A stretch of DNA of 35,622 bases, taken from the NCBI RefSeq assembly GCF_001679925.1, contig NZ_LYUZ01000082.1, positions 11,591 through 47,212 on the forward strand, given 5' to 3'. This stretch comes from Leisingera sp. JC1 (GTDB taxonomy: Bacteria; Pseudomonadota; Alphaproteobacteria; Rhodobacterales; Rhodobacteraceae). Under the pieces are notes generated by a model. The model saw only the letters and a list, made by a program, of their open reading frames with translations, searched no databases and was not told the DNA's origin. The first letter of the stretch is position 1. The number at the start of each line of letters is the position of its first letter. Of the stretch, positions 25,419-34,373 are shown in pieces. The translations under genes and the position numbers were made by a program.

Positions 25419-28400
25419 ATGGACTGGAGCAGTTTCACAAACCGCATTTCCGAACTTGAAATAAAGCGAAAGCCCTCGGCTAATCGCCGTGCAGTGTTTG
25501 AAGTCATTCGGAACTCGAAACTGCGGCCAAACCCGGATTACGATGCAAGCCTCTATCTTGGCCCACTGATCGATCCGCAGGGTCGGCCGCTCTGTCTCGA
25601 GTATACGAACGATCGCCCAAACCTCTGGTTTCACGAGAGTCATGTGCCTGCGCTGCGCGATGCCGGCCTGGAACCCAGCAGGAAGCCGCCGTCCGGAAGC
25701 GACAGTGAAGGTCGCCACAGCGGGCTCAAGTCGAAAGGTTTTCAAGACATAGACGCTTGGAAGCTTGGTGACCTCGATCCCGATAGGGCGCGCGCAGCTC
25801 TGACCGCTCTTGGCTTTGCGGGAGACTTTCAGCTCGACCCGACTGCCGTGAAGCGCTGGATAGAGCGTCTGCAACACTTCTTTCCAAGCCTCGATCGCTT
25901 CGATCGCCCGGATCCAGATTTTGATGAAGCAGAACGAAACTACAAACTGGCAACGATCAACAAGCTGCGCCCGGCCCTGGAAAGCGCAGGCGATGACAGC
26001 TCGATTACAGAAGCCGTTTTCACCGCCGCGACTGACTCTAACAACCTTTTGGATTGGCGCACGAGCGAACCTCTAAGCCCAAAGAGCAACGCTGATCACG
26101 GGCTTCTCGATCCCGCCGTTGCGTCGCTTGTACGTGCTGCACTTAGATCACCGGAAGAACATGCGGCGGCGCTCGACATCTTCGCAGGCATTTGGAAAGA
26201 GGCCGTGCCGAACGGCACGGAAGACGCGGCGAGGCAGATCGGTGAGTTCATTTTCTTTCATCTATGGCCAGATCAGGCAGTCTACATCCGGCATACGGTT
26301 AGGCAGGATCTATGGCGCGAAGCAGTACGAACACCATTCCCGAAGCATTCAACGCTTGCCGAGACCTACGCGGATGAGATGCGCTTTATGAAGGCAGTAC
26401 GTCACGCATTCGAAGAGCGCGGCCTCGCACCTCGAGATATGATCGACGTTCAAAGTGCGCTTTGGGTCGTCCATAACTATGCGATGGAGGAAGGCGCAAA
26501 AGGCCACGCACTCGATCGAGCCCAGATTGAAGCCGCGATGGACGCATACGACAGCTACCGTGCGAACGGAGCTCATAGCGATATCTTTGGTGCCTTCGGT
26601 GAGCCACGCGACTATTGGGTCCGGTCATCGCGTGAGCGCGGAAACCGCGTTTATCCGACCAAACCGCTAATTGGCTTCATTCTCGGCAAGACAGAACTAA
26701 ACGGTGGCTGGGGACAGAAGGCGGATGCTGCTGCGCGTCTTCACAACGCCGGTTACATCATCGTCGACCAAAACGATCAGCCCACCGAGCGCCCTGAGCG
26801 GTACGAACACCTAATGGAAGGTGCCGACCGGATCAGGCTCTGCGCCCTGAACTATTTCATCGAACCTGCCCGGGAAAAGTCGGCCAGGGAGGTCTCCATC
26901 CGCGCAGGAGACCTTTCTGCGGGAATCGGGTTGAAAGACGCGTTCCCGAACATCTGCCAGGCACTTGGTGGTGAAAAATTCCAGAAACTTGCGCAAGTAC
27001 CACCGCCCACGAGCACCGAACCAAATCCAAGCAGTTCGACCGTTTTCACCTATACGCTAAATTCCCAACCGGAGGCGGACACCGTGACCGACACAAAAAA
27101 AGCGCCCTCGCCATCCGCCGTAAACTTGATCCTCTATGGCCCGCCGGGCACGGGCAAGACGTATCAGACGGCATGGGAGGCCGTCCGGCTGTGCTTGGGT
27201 GACGAGGCTACTGCTGCACTAAATGGACAAGATGGCCGAGCAGAGCTCATGAGCACGTACCGCAGCCTTGTGAGCGAGGGGCGCATCGAATTCGTGACTT
27301 TCCACCAGTCTATGTCCTACGAGGAGTTCATCGAGGGACTGCGACCGACTACGGATCAGTCCGAGGACAGCTCGGCGGGTACCGGGTTCCGGCTGGAGCC
27401 CGCACCCGGCATATTCAGGCGCATCTCGGAGCGTGCGGAGAAGGGCGTGCCGACAGCACCGCGAGAGAACGTCGTTTCCCTCGACGGGCGGCAGGTCTTC
27501 AAGATGTCGATCGCGCGCGCCAACGTGGCCGCGGAGGACTACCTGTTCGAGGAAGCCATCTCCGAGGGGCACACGCTCCTCGGCTGGGAGGACATCGACT
27601 TCTCCGACGACAGGTTTTCCGATGTCGAGGAGATACTGGAGGCTTGTCGTACCCATGGCGAGCGCGAAGGCGAGGTTACTCTCCAGTCGGGCCAAGTGAG
27701 CCAAGTGGACGTTTTCCGCAATCAGTTGGACGTGGGAGACATCATCGTTGTCACCAAGGGCAACCGACTGTTCCGGGCCATCGGCGAAATCACGGGGGAG
27801 TACCAATACCGGCAGCGGGACAACCGGAAATACTGCCACAGGCGGTCCGTGCGATGGCTCTGGGTCGACAGAGATGGGGTTCCTGCCTCCGAGATCTACG
27901 ATAGCAATTTCACCATGAAGTCGATCTATGCCCTCGATCTGGCCCGCCTCGATACTGTTGCCATCGAAAGCTACATGAATAGCGGCGGCGAACCGATCCA
28001 TCGGGAGGCAAGACCGCATGTCCTCATAATCGACGAGATCAACCGGGCAAACATCTCGAAGGTCTTCGGCGAGTTGATCACGCTTCTCGAGCCCGACAAG
28101 CGGCTCGGGACGGACAACGAGATCCGCCTAACGCTTCCCTATTCCAAGAAGTCCTTTGGCGTGCCTCAGAACCTCCATGTCATCGGTACGATGAACACGG
28201 CCGATCGCTCCATCGCGCTGTTGGACACAGCACTACGCCGCCGGTTTTCTTTCAAGGAACTGATGCCCGACCCTTCAGTTTTGTCGGACAACGTTGATGG
28301 GGTCGATCTGCAAAAGCTGCTGTCTACGATCAACGAGCGAATCGAGTATCTGTTCGACCGGGAGCATCAAATCGGGCACGCGTACTTCACAGGCTGCCAG

Positions 28401-28640
28401 ACGCGGGCGGATATTGAGAGCGTCATGCGAGACAAGGTGATCCCGCTTCTGGCTGAGTATTTCTATGAGGACTGGTCCAAGGTCGCAGCTGTTCTTGGCG
28501 ACTCTACTCACGGTCCCGCCCGCTTCCTCGATGCCAAACAAATTGCGGTACCCGGAGGCATGACTGAAGACGACTTTTCTAGCGAAAAACTGCGGTGGAC
28601 GGTCAAAGACAAATTCGACTTCTCGGAGTTTGCGGCCTGA
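25419..28640 (+). CDS. mcrB: McrB-type AAA+ GTPase with inserted domain
   Basis: McrB recognises modified DNA and powers the McrC nuclease by GTP-driven translocation. This 1073-aa version is over twice the size of E. coli McrB. The first 560 residues hold unrecognised modules; one conserved-looking stretch is VYPTKPLIGFILGKTELNGG (411-430). Then come Walker A GPPGTGKT (574-581), the McrB-type FVTFHQSMSYEEFIEGLRP (625-643), Walker B HVLIIDEINRAN (867-878), sensor IGTMNTADR (922-930) and an arginine-rich ALRRRF. About 165 residues (roughly 685-850) are inserted between the Walker motifs; GDIIVVTKGNRLFRAIGEI inside them looks EVE/PUA-like. Start MDWSSF at 25419 follows AGGG. The stop overlaps mcrC in TGATG. 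Confidence 0.88.
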   Translation: MDWSSFTNRISELEIKRKPSANRRAVFEVIRNSKLRPNPDYDASLYLGPLIDPQGRPLCLEYTNDRPNLWFHESHVPALRDAGLEPSRKPPSGSDSEGRHSGLKSKGFQDIDAWKLGDLDPDRARAALTALGFAGDFQLDPTAVKRWIERLQHFFPSLDRFDRPDPDFDEAERNYKLATINKLRPALESAGDDSSITEAVFTAATDSNNLLDWRTSEPLSPKSNADHGLLDPAVASLVRAALRSPEEHAAALDIFAGIWKEAVPNGTEDAARQIGEFIFFHLWPDQAVYIRHTVRQDLWREAVRTPFPKHSTLAETYADEMRFMKAVRHAFEERGLAPRDMIDVQSALWVVHNYAMEEGAKGHALDRAQIEAAMDAYDSYRANGAHSDIFGAFGEPRDYWVRSSRERGNRVYPTKPLIGFILGKTELNGGWGQKADAAARLHNAGYIIVDQNDQPTERPERYEHLMEGADRIRLCALNYFIEPAREKSAREVSIRAGDLSAGIGLKDAFPNICQALGGEKFQKLAQVPPPTSTEPNPSSSTVFTYTLNSQPEADTVTDTKKAPSPSAVNLILYGPPGTGKTYQTAWEAVRLCLGDEATAALNGQDGRAELMSTYRSLVSEGRIEFVTFHQSMSYEEFIEGLRPTTDQSEDSSAGTGFRLEPAPGIFRRISERAEKGVPTAPRENVVSLDGRQVFKMSIARANVAAEDYLFEEAISEGHTLLGWEDIDFSDDRFSDVEEILEACRTHGEREGEVTLQSGQVSQVDVFRNQLDVGDIIVVTKGNRLFRAIGEITGEYQYRQRDNRKYCHRRSVRWLWVDRDGVPASEIYDSNFTMKSIYALDLARLDTVAIESYMNSGGEPIHREARPHVLIIDEINRANISKVFGELITLLEPDKRLGTDNEIRLTLPYSKKSFGVPQNLHVIGTMNTADRSIALLDTALRRRFSFKELMPDPSVLSDNVDGVDLQKLLSTINERIEYLFDREHQIGHAYFTGCQTRADIESVMRDKVIPLLAEYFYEDWSKVAAVLGDSTHGPARFLDAKQIAVPGGMTEDDFSSEKLRWTVKDKFDFSEFAA

Positions 28641-29947
28641 TGCCGGCCTTCACCCTGCGCGAATGGGAAACGTTGCCCCACGGCGAAGGGGACGGCTGCA
28701 TTCCCGATCATTTTGCCGAGCGTCTCGCGGCGCTCGCCAGAGCATCGACCTTTGCAGGAAGGGGTGGAGGCGGAGTGCTTGAGGATCGGCGCCATGAACT
28801 GCGGGCGCGTGGCGTTGTCGGGGTCCTGGCAACCGATGGCTGCAGCCTTGAAATTCTTCCCAAGATCGATGTCGAAGGGCAAGGATGCGAAGCAAGAAAG
28901 AATGCTGCCATTCGCAAGCGTCTTGTTCACATGCTCGCAGTCGCACTGGACCTAAAAATCGAGACAGGCCAGATCACAGAGCTTGACTGGCAGCGCGAAA
29001 CGCTTCTGGAAATTCTCATCCGCATTTTCTGCAGCAAGCTGACCGATGCCGTTCGCCGCGGCATGCCGCGGCGATATATTGTCCAAGAGGATGACCTTGC
29101 AGCGTTGCGCGGGACGCTCAATCTGCCTCGTCAATTTACTCGTCACGCAGCGAACCCCTCACGGCTCGCTTGCAAATTTGATGAGCTGTCAGAAGACATC
29201 GCTCTGAACCGCATCATGAAAGCAACGGTCGCACATCTCTCCAGAATGTCGCGCAGTCCCGCCAATCAACAGCGTTTGCGCGAACTGGCTTTCGTCTACG
29301 CCGATATATCCGAAGTCGCTGTTCCTGCGCTGAAATGGAATGAGGTCATCATCGACCGGACAAACCGGGCGTGGCAGGAATTGTTCGGGATGGCGCAACT
29401 TTTTCTGCGTAATCGGTACCAAACGACGAGTGCCGGGGTGGGGCGGGGGACTGCACTCCTCTTTGAGATGAACGCACTTTTTGAGGAATATGTCGGCCGA
29501 CTGATCACACGCGCTTTGGCACGCACGGAGTATCGGGTCTCTCTACAAGGCGGGAGACTATTCTGCCTGACATCGCTCGATGATGACCGCGCTGTGTTCC
29601 AGACGAAACCCGATATCCTGATCTGGCGTGCGGGGCAGGTTGTCCATGTGATCGACACGAAGTGGAAGCGGATTTCCTCCCGTATTGATGATCGAAAACA
29701 AGGAGTGTCCCAAGGCGACGTCTATCAGATGATGGCCTATGCGCACCTGTACAAAGCCCCGCGACTGACGCTGCTCTATCCGCATCACCAAGATCTTTCA
29801 GGATCGGAAGGTCTTCAGGCCCAGTTTCGGATATCAGGTCAGGAGACGATCATCGAGACGGCGAGCGTGGATGTCGCAGTTGGTGACGACATGATCGCCC
29901 GCTTGAAAAACATCATTGCGTTGGAGACTGACGGAGCGTTGGTCTAA
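28640..29947 (+). CDS. mcrC: McrC-type nuclease subunit
   Basis: McrC is the nuclease partner that stimulates the GTPase of McrB and cleaves DNA. The 435-aa protein has an N-terminal beta-rich region with GVVGVLATDGCSLEILPKID and a middle McrC-like region (ARVDEL-type segment CKFDELSEDIALNRIMKA). The C-terminal PD-(D/E)xK nuclease is seen as P324-D325 and D339-T-K341 in VVHVIDTKWKRI, followed by QGDVYQMMAYAHLY. All catalytic residues are present. The ATG shares its A with the mcrB TGA stop, implying coupled translation. It is the last gene of the nuclease-helicase/mcrB/mcrC operon. Confidence 0.92.
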   Translation: MPAFTLREWETLPHGEGDGCIPDHFAERLAALARASTFAGRGGGGVLEDRRHELRARGVVGVLATDGCSLEILPKIDVEGQGCEARKNAAIRKRLVHMLAVALDLKIETGQITELDWQRETLLEILIRIFCSKLTDAVRRGMPRRYIVQEDDLAALRGTLNLPRQFTRHAANPSRLACKFDELSEDIALNRIMKATVAHLSRMSRSPANQQRLRELAFVYADISEVAVPALKWNEVIIDRTNRAWQELFGMAQLFLRNRYQTTSAGVGRGTALLFEMNALFEEYVGRLITRALARTEYRVSLQGGRLFCLTSLDDDRAVFQTKPDILIWRAGQVVHVIDTKWKRISSRIDDRKQGVSQGDVYQMMAYAHLYKAPRLTLLYPHHQDLSGSEGLQAQFRISGQETIIETASVDVAVGDDMIARLKNIIALETDGALV

Positions 29948-29984
29948 CGGTTGATTTCTACTGGCGGCACAAACCCGTAGTCGC

Positions 29985-30263
29985 TTACTCGAGAGCATTC
30001 AGGAACCTGGCGTAGTCATCACTGACCTCCCTCGCCTCAACAAAGGCGCGAGCGCGCTCGGCGTCGAGACAACGGAAGTAGTCCTGCACATCGGCAATGT
30101 AGGTCTCGAAATCGCTTCTGATCAGATCGGCGTAGGCACGCATGTCTTCTTGCGACTGAGGCAAGAACGGTCGTTCGGGAGGTACGCAATCTGCTGCCGC
30201 GGCTATCGGCATGCTTCCAAGCAGGAACGCGAACAGCAACGGTGCGTTGCGCGCAATAAACAA
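29985..30263 (-). CDS. Small secreted hypothetical protein
   Basis: A 92-aa product with a signal peptide (MFIARNAPLLFAFLLGSMPI, then AAAADC) and a short mature helical domain with two cysteines (DCVPPERPFLPQSQEDMRAY and YFRCLDAERA). The start is TTG at 30263 or a nearby in-frame codon; AAGGAG lies 13 nt upstream, so the start is unsure. It faces the McrBC operon tail-to-tail and is divergent from the T4SS operon, so it is more likely a transfer-region gene than part of the defence block. Confidence 0.65.
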   Translation of the reverse strand: MFIARNAPLLFAFLLGSMPIAAAADCVPPERPFLPQSQEDMRAYADLIRSDFETYIADVQDYFRCLDAERARAFVEAREVSDDYARFLNALE

Positions 30264-30361
30264 GCGCAGGGCAAAACTCCTTTGCCGCCTTTAAGATTAT
30301 CATTCTGTCGGCTATCACCGTTATCGGAGCAAGGCGAACTTCGTCAACACGTTATTATTGT

Positions 30362-30392
30362 CTTGCTATCATTAATGTTGTTTTGTATCGCT
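30362..30392 (+). promoter_or_regulatory. Shared transfer promoter, copy 2
   Basis: TTGCTA (30363-30368) and TATCGC (30386-30391) are 17 nt apart, with CATTAATG in the spacer, giving a start near 30399. The 31-bp block differs at one position from the inverted copy at 19743-19773. It precedes the T4SS operon by about 60 nt of leader. Confidence 0.65.
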
Positions 30393-30457
30393 CACGGTGT
30401 TGCGACCCCGTGGGCCTGATACTGCACCCAGGCAGAACAAGGACCCAAGGGAAGGCC

Positions 30458-30784
30458 ATGATAGAAGAAGCCCCGAATGTGGTTACAGAAGACGGACTGC
30501 GCGGCTTGCTCGCCGAGGGCTACCTCATTGAGGTGGTCTGCAAGGAGAGAGCAGAGAAGCGCCATAACAGCTGGTACGGCTCGTGGGTCATCCGCGCCGT
30601 CGCCACTGATGGGCGTGACGATAAGATGCTCGTCACCAGCCGAAGCGTCCTCAAGCTCCGCGACTTCAAAACCATCGTTGGCCTTGTCAGTTTCCTGGCC
30701 GACATGGGCTGTACGACCGCTAGCATCCCACTTGAAGAAGGTGGCCGCGAGCGCCACGCCGCGCCTCCGGTCAAAGGCAGCTGA
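30458..30784 (+). CDS. Hypothetical protein at head of T4SS operon
   Basis: A 108-aa protein beginning MIEEAPNVVTEDGLRGLLAE, with AAGG-type ribosome sequence (aagggaaggcc) before the ATG. It contains HNSWYGSWVIRAVATDGRDD and KLRDFKTIVGLVSFLADMGC, and has no signal peptide. I recognise no family beyond its usual place ahead of virB1. It overlaps the next gene by 44 nt in another frame. A cytoplasmic, possibly regulatory, role is conceivable but not shown. Confidence 0.7.
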   Translation: MIEEAPNVVTEDGLRGLLAEGYLIEVVCKERAEKRHNSWYGSWVIRAVATDGRDDKMLVTSRSVLKLRDFKTIVGLVSFLADMGCTTASIPLEEGGRERHAAPPVKGS

Positions 30785-31424
30785 CCGCGCGACTGCGCTC
30801 GTCGTTGCTTTGGGTACAGGCGTTTGTTCCGCGCCCCCGGCCCTGGCCGACGTTTTCATCTTTTCGGTTGGCCCAGACGGCCAATTGATTTCCTCTTCTC
30901 AAGAGACAAACGGGCGCCTTTTTCTCTTCGCAGAACCTCGCGTTCCTGACGCAACGAGCGAGACAGCGATCCCGGCTCGATCCGCCGCCCGCGCCACCCC
31001 AGAAATCCTCCATGCGATCGAGACCACGGCGCTACGGTATGCCGGGCATGGTGCGCTGCGTCGCGCGGGGCTTTCCGTCACTGATTGGGCGCTCCTTTAC
31101 CGAGCCAACATTGAAGTCGAGAGCGCATACAATCCGGCTGCACGTAGCCCTGTCGGTGCCATAGGCCTCGGGCAGCTTATGCCGGATACTGCCCGCGACC
31201 TCGGCGTCGACCCACATGACATTGCGCAGAACCTCGACGGATCAGCTCGCTACCTGCTGATGATGCTCGACCAGTTCGGCGAGGGCTCTCTGGCCCTTGC
31301 GGCATACAACGCTGGCCCTGAGGCGGTCACACGCCACGGCGGCATCCCCCCTTTTCGAGAAACCCAAGGGCATGTGGCCCGTGTGACTGCCGTGTTTGAG
31401 CGGCTCAGAGGAGATCTTTCATGA
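30741..31424 (+). CDS. virB1: VirB1-like lytic transglycosylase
   Basis: VirB1 enzymes cut peptidoglycan to let the secretion channel assemble. With the GTG start at 30741 the protein has 227 aa, a signal peptide (ALVVALGTGVCSAPPALA, cleaved before DVFIF) and an SLT domain. The catalytic Glu127 lies in RANIEVESAYNPAARSPVGA, followed by IGLGQLMPDTARDLGVD and LALAAYNAGPEAV. The start is uncertain: GTG 30741 (GAAGAAG upstream) and TTG 30732 are both possible, and either overlaps the preceding gene. The stop overlaps virB2 in ATGA. A paralogue lies at 34590. Confidence 0.83.
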   Translation: MAASATPRLRSKAADRATALVVALGTGVCSAPPALADVFIFSVGPDGQLISSSQETNGRLFLFAEPRVPDATSETAIPARSAARATPEILHAIETTALRYAGHGALRRAGLSVTDWALLYRANIEVESAYNPAARSPVGAIGLGQLMPDTARDLGVDPHDIAQNLDGSARYLLMMLDQFGEGSLALAAYNAGPEAVTRHGGIPPFRETQGHVARVTAVFERLRGDLS

Positions 31425-31711
31425 CATCGAGACCTTCGATCGTCGCGCTCGGCGCGATGGCCCTTATCGTGCTGGCGGGTCCAGCGCTTGCACAGAGCAT
31501 CGACCTCTCGCCGGTGCAGACCCTGCTTCAAGGAATTGTCGATGCGATCACCGGTCCCTTGGGGATCGTGATTGGCACGCTCGCACTGATCGGGGTGTTC
31601 CTTTCCTGGCTCTTTGGCATCCTCGACTTTCGTCAGGCGCTCTGGGTCGTGGTTGCAATCGCCGGCATCGCCGCAGCACCCACCATCGTCGCCGCCATCT
31701 GGACCACCTGA
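31421..31711 (+). CDS. virB2: VirB2-type pilin subunit
   Basis: VirB2/TrbC proteins are processed into the conjugative pilus. The 96-aa protein has a signal peptide (SIVALGAMALIVLAGPALA-Q) and two hydrophobic segments: GPLGIVIGTLALIGVFLSWL and QALWVVVAIAGIAAAPTIVA. This is the normal VirB2 layout. It is coupled to virB1 by ATGA overlap. Confidence 0.87.
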   Translation: MTSRPSIVALGAMALIVLAGPALAQSIDLSPVQTLLQGIVDAITGPLGIVIGTLALIGVFLSWLFGILDFRQALWVVVAIAGIAAAPTIVAAIWTT

Positions 31712-31720
31712 GCTCCATCC

Positions 31721-31999
31721 ATGGCTGACCAGTCCCGCGTCTTCATCGGTCTTCTCAGGCCACCCAAGCTGATGGGCTTGCCGATCATGTACGCCATGGT
31801 CTGGCTCTTCGGCTCGACGCTTCTGTTCCTCTGGGTGCAGAGCTGGGTGGTGGCTGTGTTCGCGGGGCTGGCCTGGCCGGCGCTCTGGAAGGCCGCAGAC
31901 TGGGATCCGAACTTCCTCGATGTCCTGGTGATCACCCTGCAGGAAACCCCGCCCACGACGAATCGCAAGCTGCACGGAGGCGACAGCTATGCCCCGTGA
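31721..31999 (+). CDS. virB3: VirB3-type membrane protein
   Basis: VirB3 is a small inner-membrane component that pairs with the VirB4 ATPase. The 92-aa protein has the typical VFIGLLRPPKLMGLPIMYAM start, then hydrophobic segments (VWLFGSTLLFLWVQSWVVAV and FAGLAWPALW) and a short C-terminal tail. It overlaps virB4 by 11 nt; the virB4 ribosome site GGAGG lies inside its 3' end. Confidence 0.88.
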   Translation: MADQSRVFIGLLRPPKLMGLPIMYAMVWLFGSTLLFLWVQSWVVAVFAGLAWPALWKAADWDPNFLDVLVITLQETPPTTNRKLHGGDSYAP

Positions 32000-34373
32000 T
32001 GGAATTGCTTATGAGGTTGAGAACGCCATCGATCCGCTGACCGCGCTACCCGCATGGGTCAAGGGCGAGAAGCGGCTCTCAATGATGCTGCCTTATGTGA
32101 GCCTCGTGAACGACCGAACGATCCGGACACGCGGCAACGAACTGATGCAGTGCATCCGCCTCGAAGGGGTGAACAGCACCACGAGCGAGGACGGGCATCT
32201 CGACCGGATCGGAGGGTTGCTGGCTGGCATCGTCGCGCAGGTGGGGACGGAGTTCTCATTCTACCTGCACAAGGTCTCGAAAGCGGTCGATGTGACCCTG
32301 CCGCCCGTTCCGGGCGTAGGGTTTGCGGCTGCCGTCGACGAACGATGGCACGCGCATCTCGGCCGCGCGGGTTTGCGCGACAAGACGCTGACCCTGACGG
32401 TGCTGAAGCGACCTGAGACCGGCAGCCGCTTGCCGTTCGGACTTGGGGCGTCTCGCTCGCGACACGCGGCCGACACCACCCGCCGCTTGCGCAAGCTCGA
32501 CGAGGTTGTGGGGTTTCTGCTGTCCTCCTTCGATGAGCTGAAGCCCCGCCTGCTGGCCGCAAGCACCGGAGAGCTTCTGGGCTTCCTCGGTTCACTCAAC
32601 ACGGGCGAGGAGCACCCGCTCTTCCCCCGGTCGCGCCTCGGTGTGATCGCCGAGGACGTAGCCAATACGCGCGTCACCTTCCGCGGCACGACCATCGCAC
32701 TCTCGGACGGTGCCGTCAGCGACAAGCTCGGGGCGATCTTTGCGGTGAAGAACTACCCCGCCAAGACCGATAGCCTGATGCTCGACGAGTTGAATCTGCC
32801 CGTCGACATGGTGGTCACACACTCTTTTGTGCCGATCAACGCCAACATCATGGCGGGCCGGATCAAGCGGCAGCTGCGGCTAATGCAGGCCGCCAATGAC
32901 GGAGCCGTCAGTCTCGCCCAGGAACTGGAACTCGCGCAGGACGATCTGGAATCCAAACGCCTGATCTTCGGCGAGCACCACATGACCGTGGCCGTCTATG
33001 CCCGCACCCAGACGGCGCTTGACGACATCGCGGCCGAAATCCGCAACATCTCCGCCACTTCCGGGATCAACCTGATCTCGGAGGCCTTCGGGGCGCGGGC
33101 GCATTTCATGGCGCAGCATCCCGGCAATACCGGAGCGCGAAGCCGCAAGGCCGCAATCACGAACCACAACTTCGCCGATCTCGCTACCTTCCACCGCACC
33201 CCGCTCGGAAAGACAGGGCGGGAAGTCCCCTGGGGCGTGCCGATCACGCTCTTTCCGACACCCGAGCGCAGTGGTTTTCGCTTCAACTTCCACGAACAGG
33301 GCGCGCCGGATCGCGAACCCACGGGTGGCCACACGCTGATCCTCGGCCGTCCCGGCTCGGGCAAATCCGTGCTGGCAGCATTCCTGATGACCATGGCCCG
33401 GCGCGCAGGTGCGCGGCTTTTCGTTTTCGACTACCGCGCCGGGATGGAAATGGCGGTCCGCGCGCTTGGCGGCAGCTATTCGACGGTGCGGGCAGGGCGA
33501 CCCACGGGTCTGAACCCGCTGCAAACCGAGATCGACGCCCGCGGGCAGGCCTGGCTTGCCGACTGGCTTGCAAGTCTTCTCGAGCGCCGCGACCGGCCTC
33601 TGACCCCGGTGCAGACCAACCGACTGCAGGAGGTCGTACGCCAGAACGCGAGCGCAGGACATGCGGGCCTACGGAACTGGTCGGATTTCGCCTCGCTGCT
33701 GGTCTCGACCGATGACGAGGGCGATCTCTTCGAGCGTATGCAGGAATGGACGGCCGAGGGTCGCTACGGCTGGATCTTCGGGGCCAATGCCGAGGACAGT
33801 TTCAGCATCGATGGAGACGTCGCGGGCTTTGACCTCACCGGCATCCTCGATTCCGAGAGCGAGCGGGAACGCATGGCGGTCCTGTCCTACCTCTTCCGCC
33901 GGGTCGAGCGGGTGATCGAGGACCGCAAGCCCACCATCATCGTCATCGACGAGGCATGGAAAGCCCTCGACAACACCTACTTCGCGGAGCGACTCAGCAA
34001 CTGGTTGGTGACCGCCCGCAAGCAGAACGCCGTCGTCGTGATGATGACGCAATATGCCAGCCAGCTCGAGCGCACGCGCACCGGCAAGACCATCGTGGAA
34101 GCGGTGCCGACGCAGGTGCTCTTGCCCAACATTCGTGCTTCCGCCGCTGACTACGCGATGCTCGGCCTGACCGAGAAAGAGCTCGACGTGCTTCTAGGCG
34201 TCGGCTCGGCCTCGCGGCTCGCGCTTGTACGCGACGACCGTGGTTCCGTCGTGATCGATGCCGATCTCAGCGCGCTCGGCCCGCTCGTGACCATCCTTGG
34301 CGGAATGGAGAAGGGCGAAGCGCTTGTCGGCGCCGATTATCGCGAACGTCCTGATTTCTGGAGAGTGACATGA
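31989..34373 (+). CDS. virB4: VirB4-type conjugation ATPase
   Basis: VirB4 is the conserved ATPase that powers pilus assembly and substrate transfer. The 794-aa protein has the N-terminal VirB4 region (LPYVSLVNDRTIRTRGNELM) and a C-terminal ATPase domain. Walker A LILGRPGSGKSVLAAF is at about 450-465, Walker B IIVIDEAWKALDN at about 648-660, and later VVMMTQYASQLERTRTGKTI and LPNIRASAADYAMLGLTEKE. The length is normal and no damage is visible. The stop overlaps the lipoprotein start in ATGA. Confidence 0.95.
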   Translation: MPRDGIAYEVENAIDPLTALPAWVKGEKRLSMMLPYVSLVNDRTIRTRGNELMQCIRLEGVNSTTSEDGHLDRIGGLLAGIVAQVGTEFSFYLHKVSKAVDVTLPPVPGVGFAAAVDERWHAHLGRAGLRDKTLTLTVLKRPETGSRLPFGLGASRSRHAADTTRRLRKLDEVVGFLLSSFDELKPRLLAASTGELLGFLGSLNTGEEHPLFPRSRLGVIAEDVANTRVTFRGTTIALSDGAVSDKLGAIFAVKNYPAKTDSLMLDELNLPVDMVVTHSFVPINANIMAGRIKRQLRLMQAANDGAVSLAQELELAQDDLESKRLIFGEHHMTVAVYARTQTALDDIAAEIRNISATSGINLISEAFGARAHFMAQHPGNTGARSRKAAITNHNFADLATFHRTPLGKTGREVPWGVPITLFPTPERSGFRFNFHEQGAPDREPTGGHTLILGRPGSGKSVLAAFLMTMARRAGARLFVFDYRAGMEMAVRALGGSYSTVRAGRPTGLNPLQTEIDARGQAWLADWLASLLERRDRPLTPVQTNRLQEVVRQNASAGHAGLRNWSDFASLLVSTDDEGDLFERMQEWTAEGRYGWIFGANAEDSFSIDGDVAGFDLTGILDSESERERMAVLSYLFRRVERVIEDRKPTIIVIDEAWKALDNTYFAERLSNWLVTARKQNAVVVMMTQYASQLERTRTGKTIVEAVPTQVLLPNIRASAADYAMLGLTEKELDVLLGVGSASRLALVRDDRGSVVIDADLSALGPLVTILGGMEKGEALVGADYRERPDFWRVT

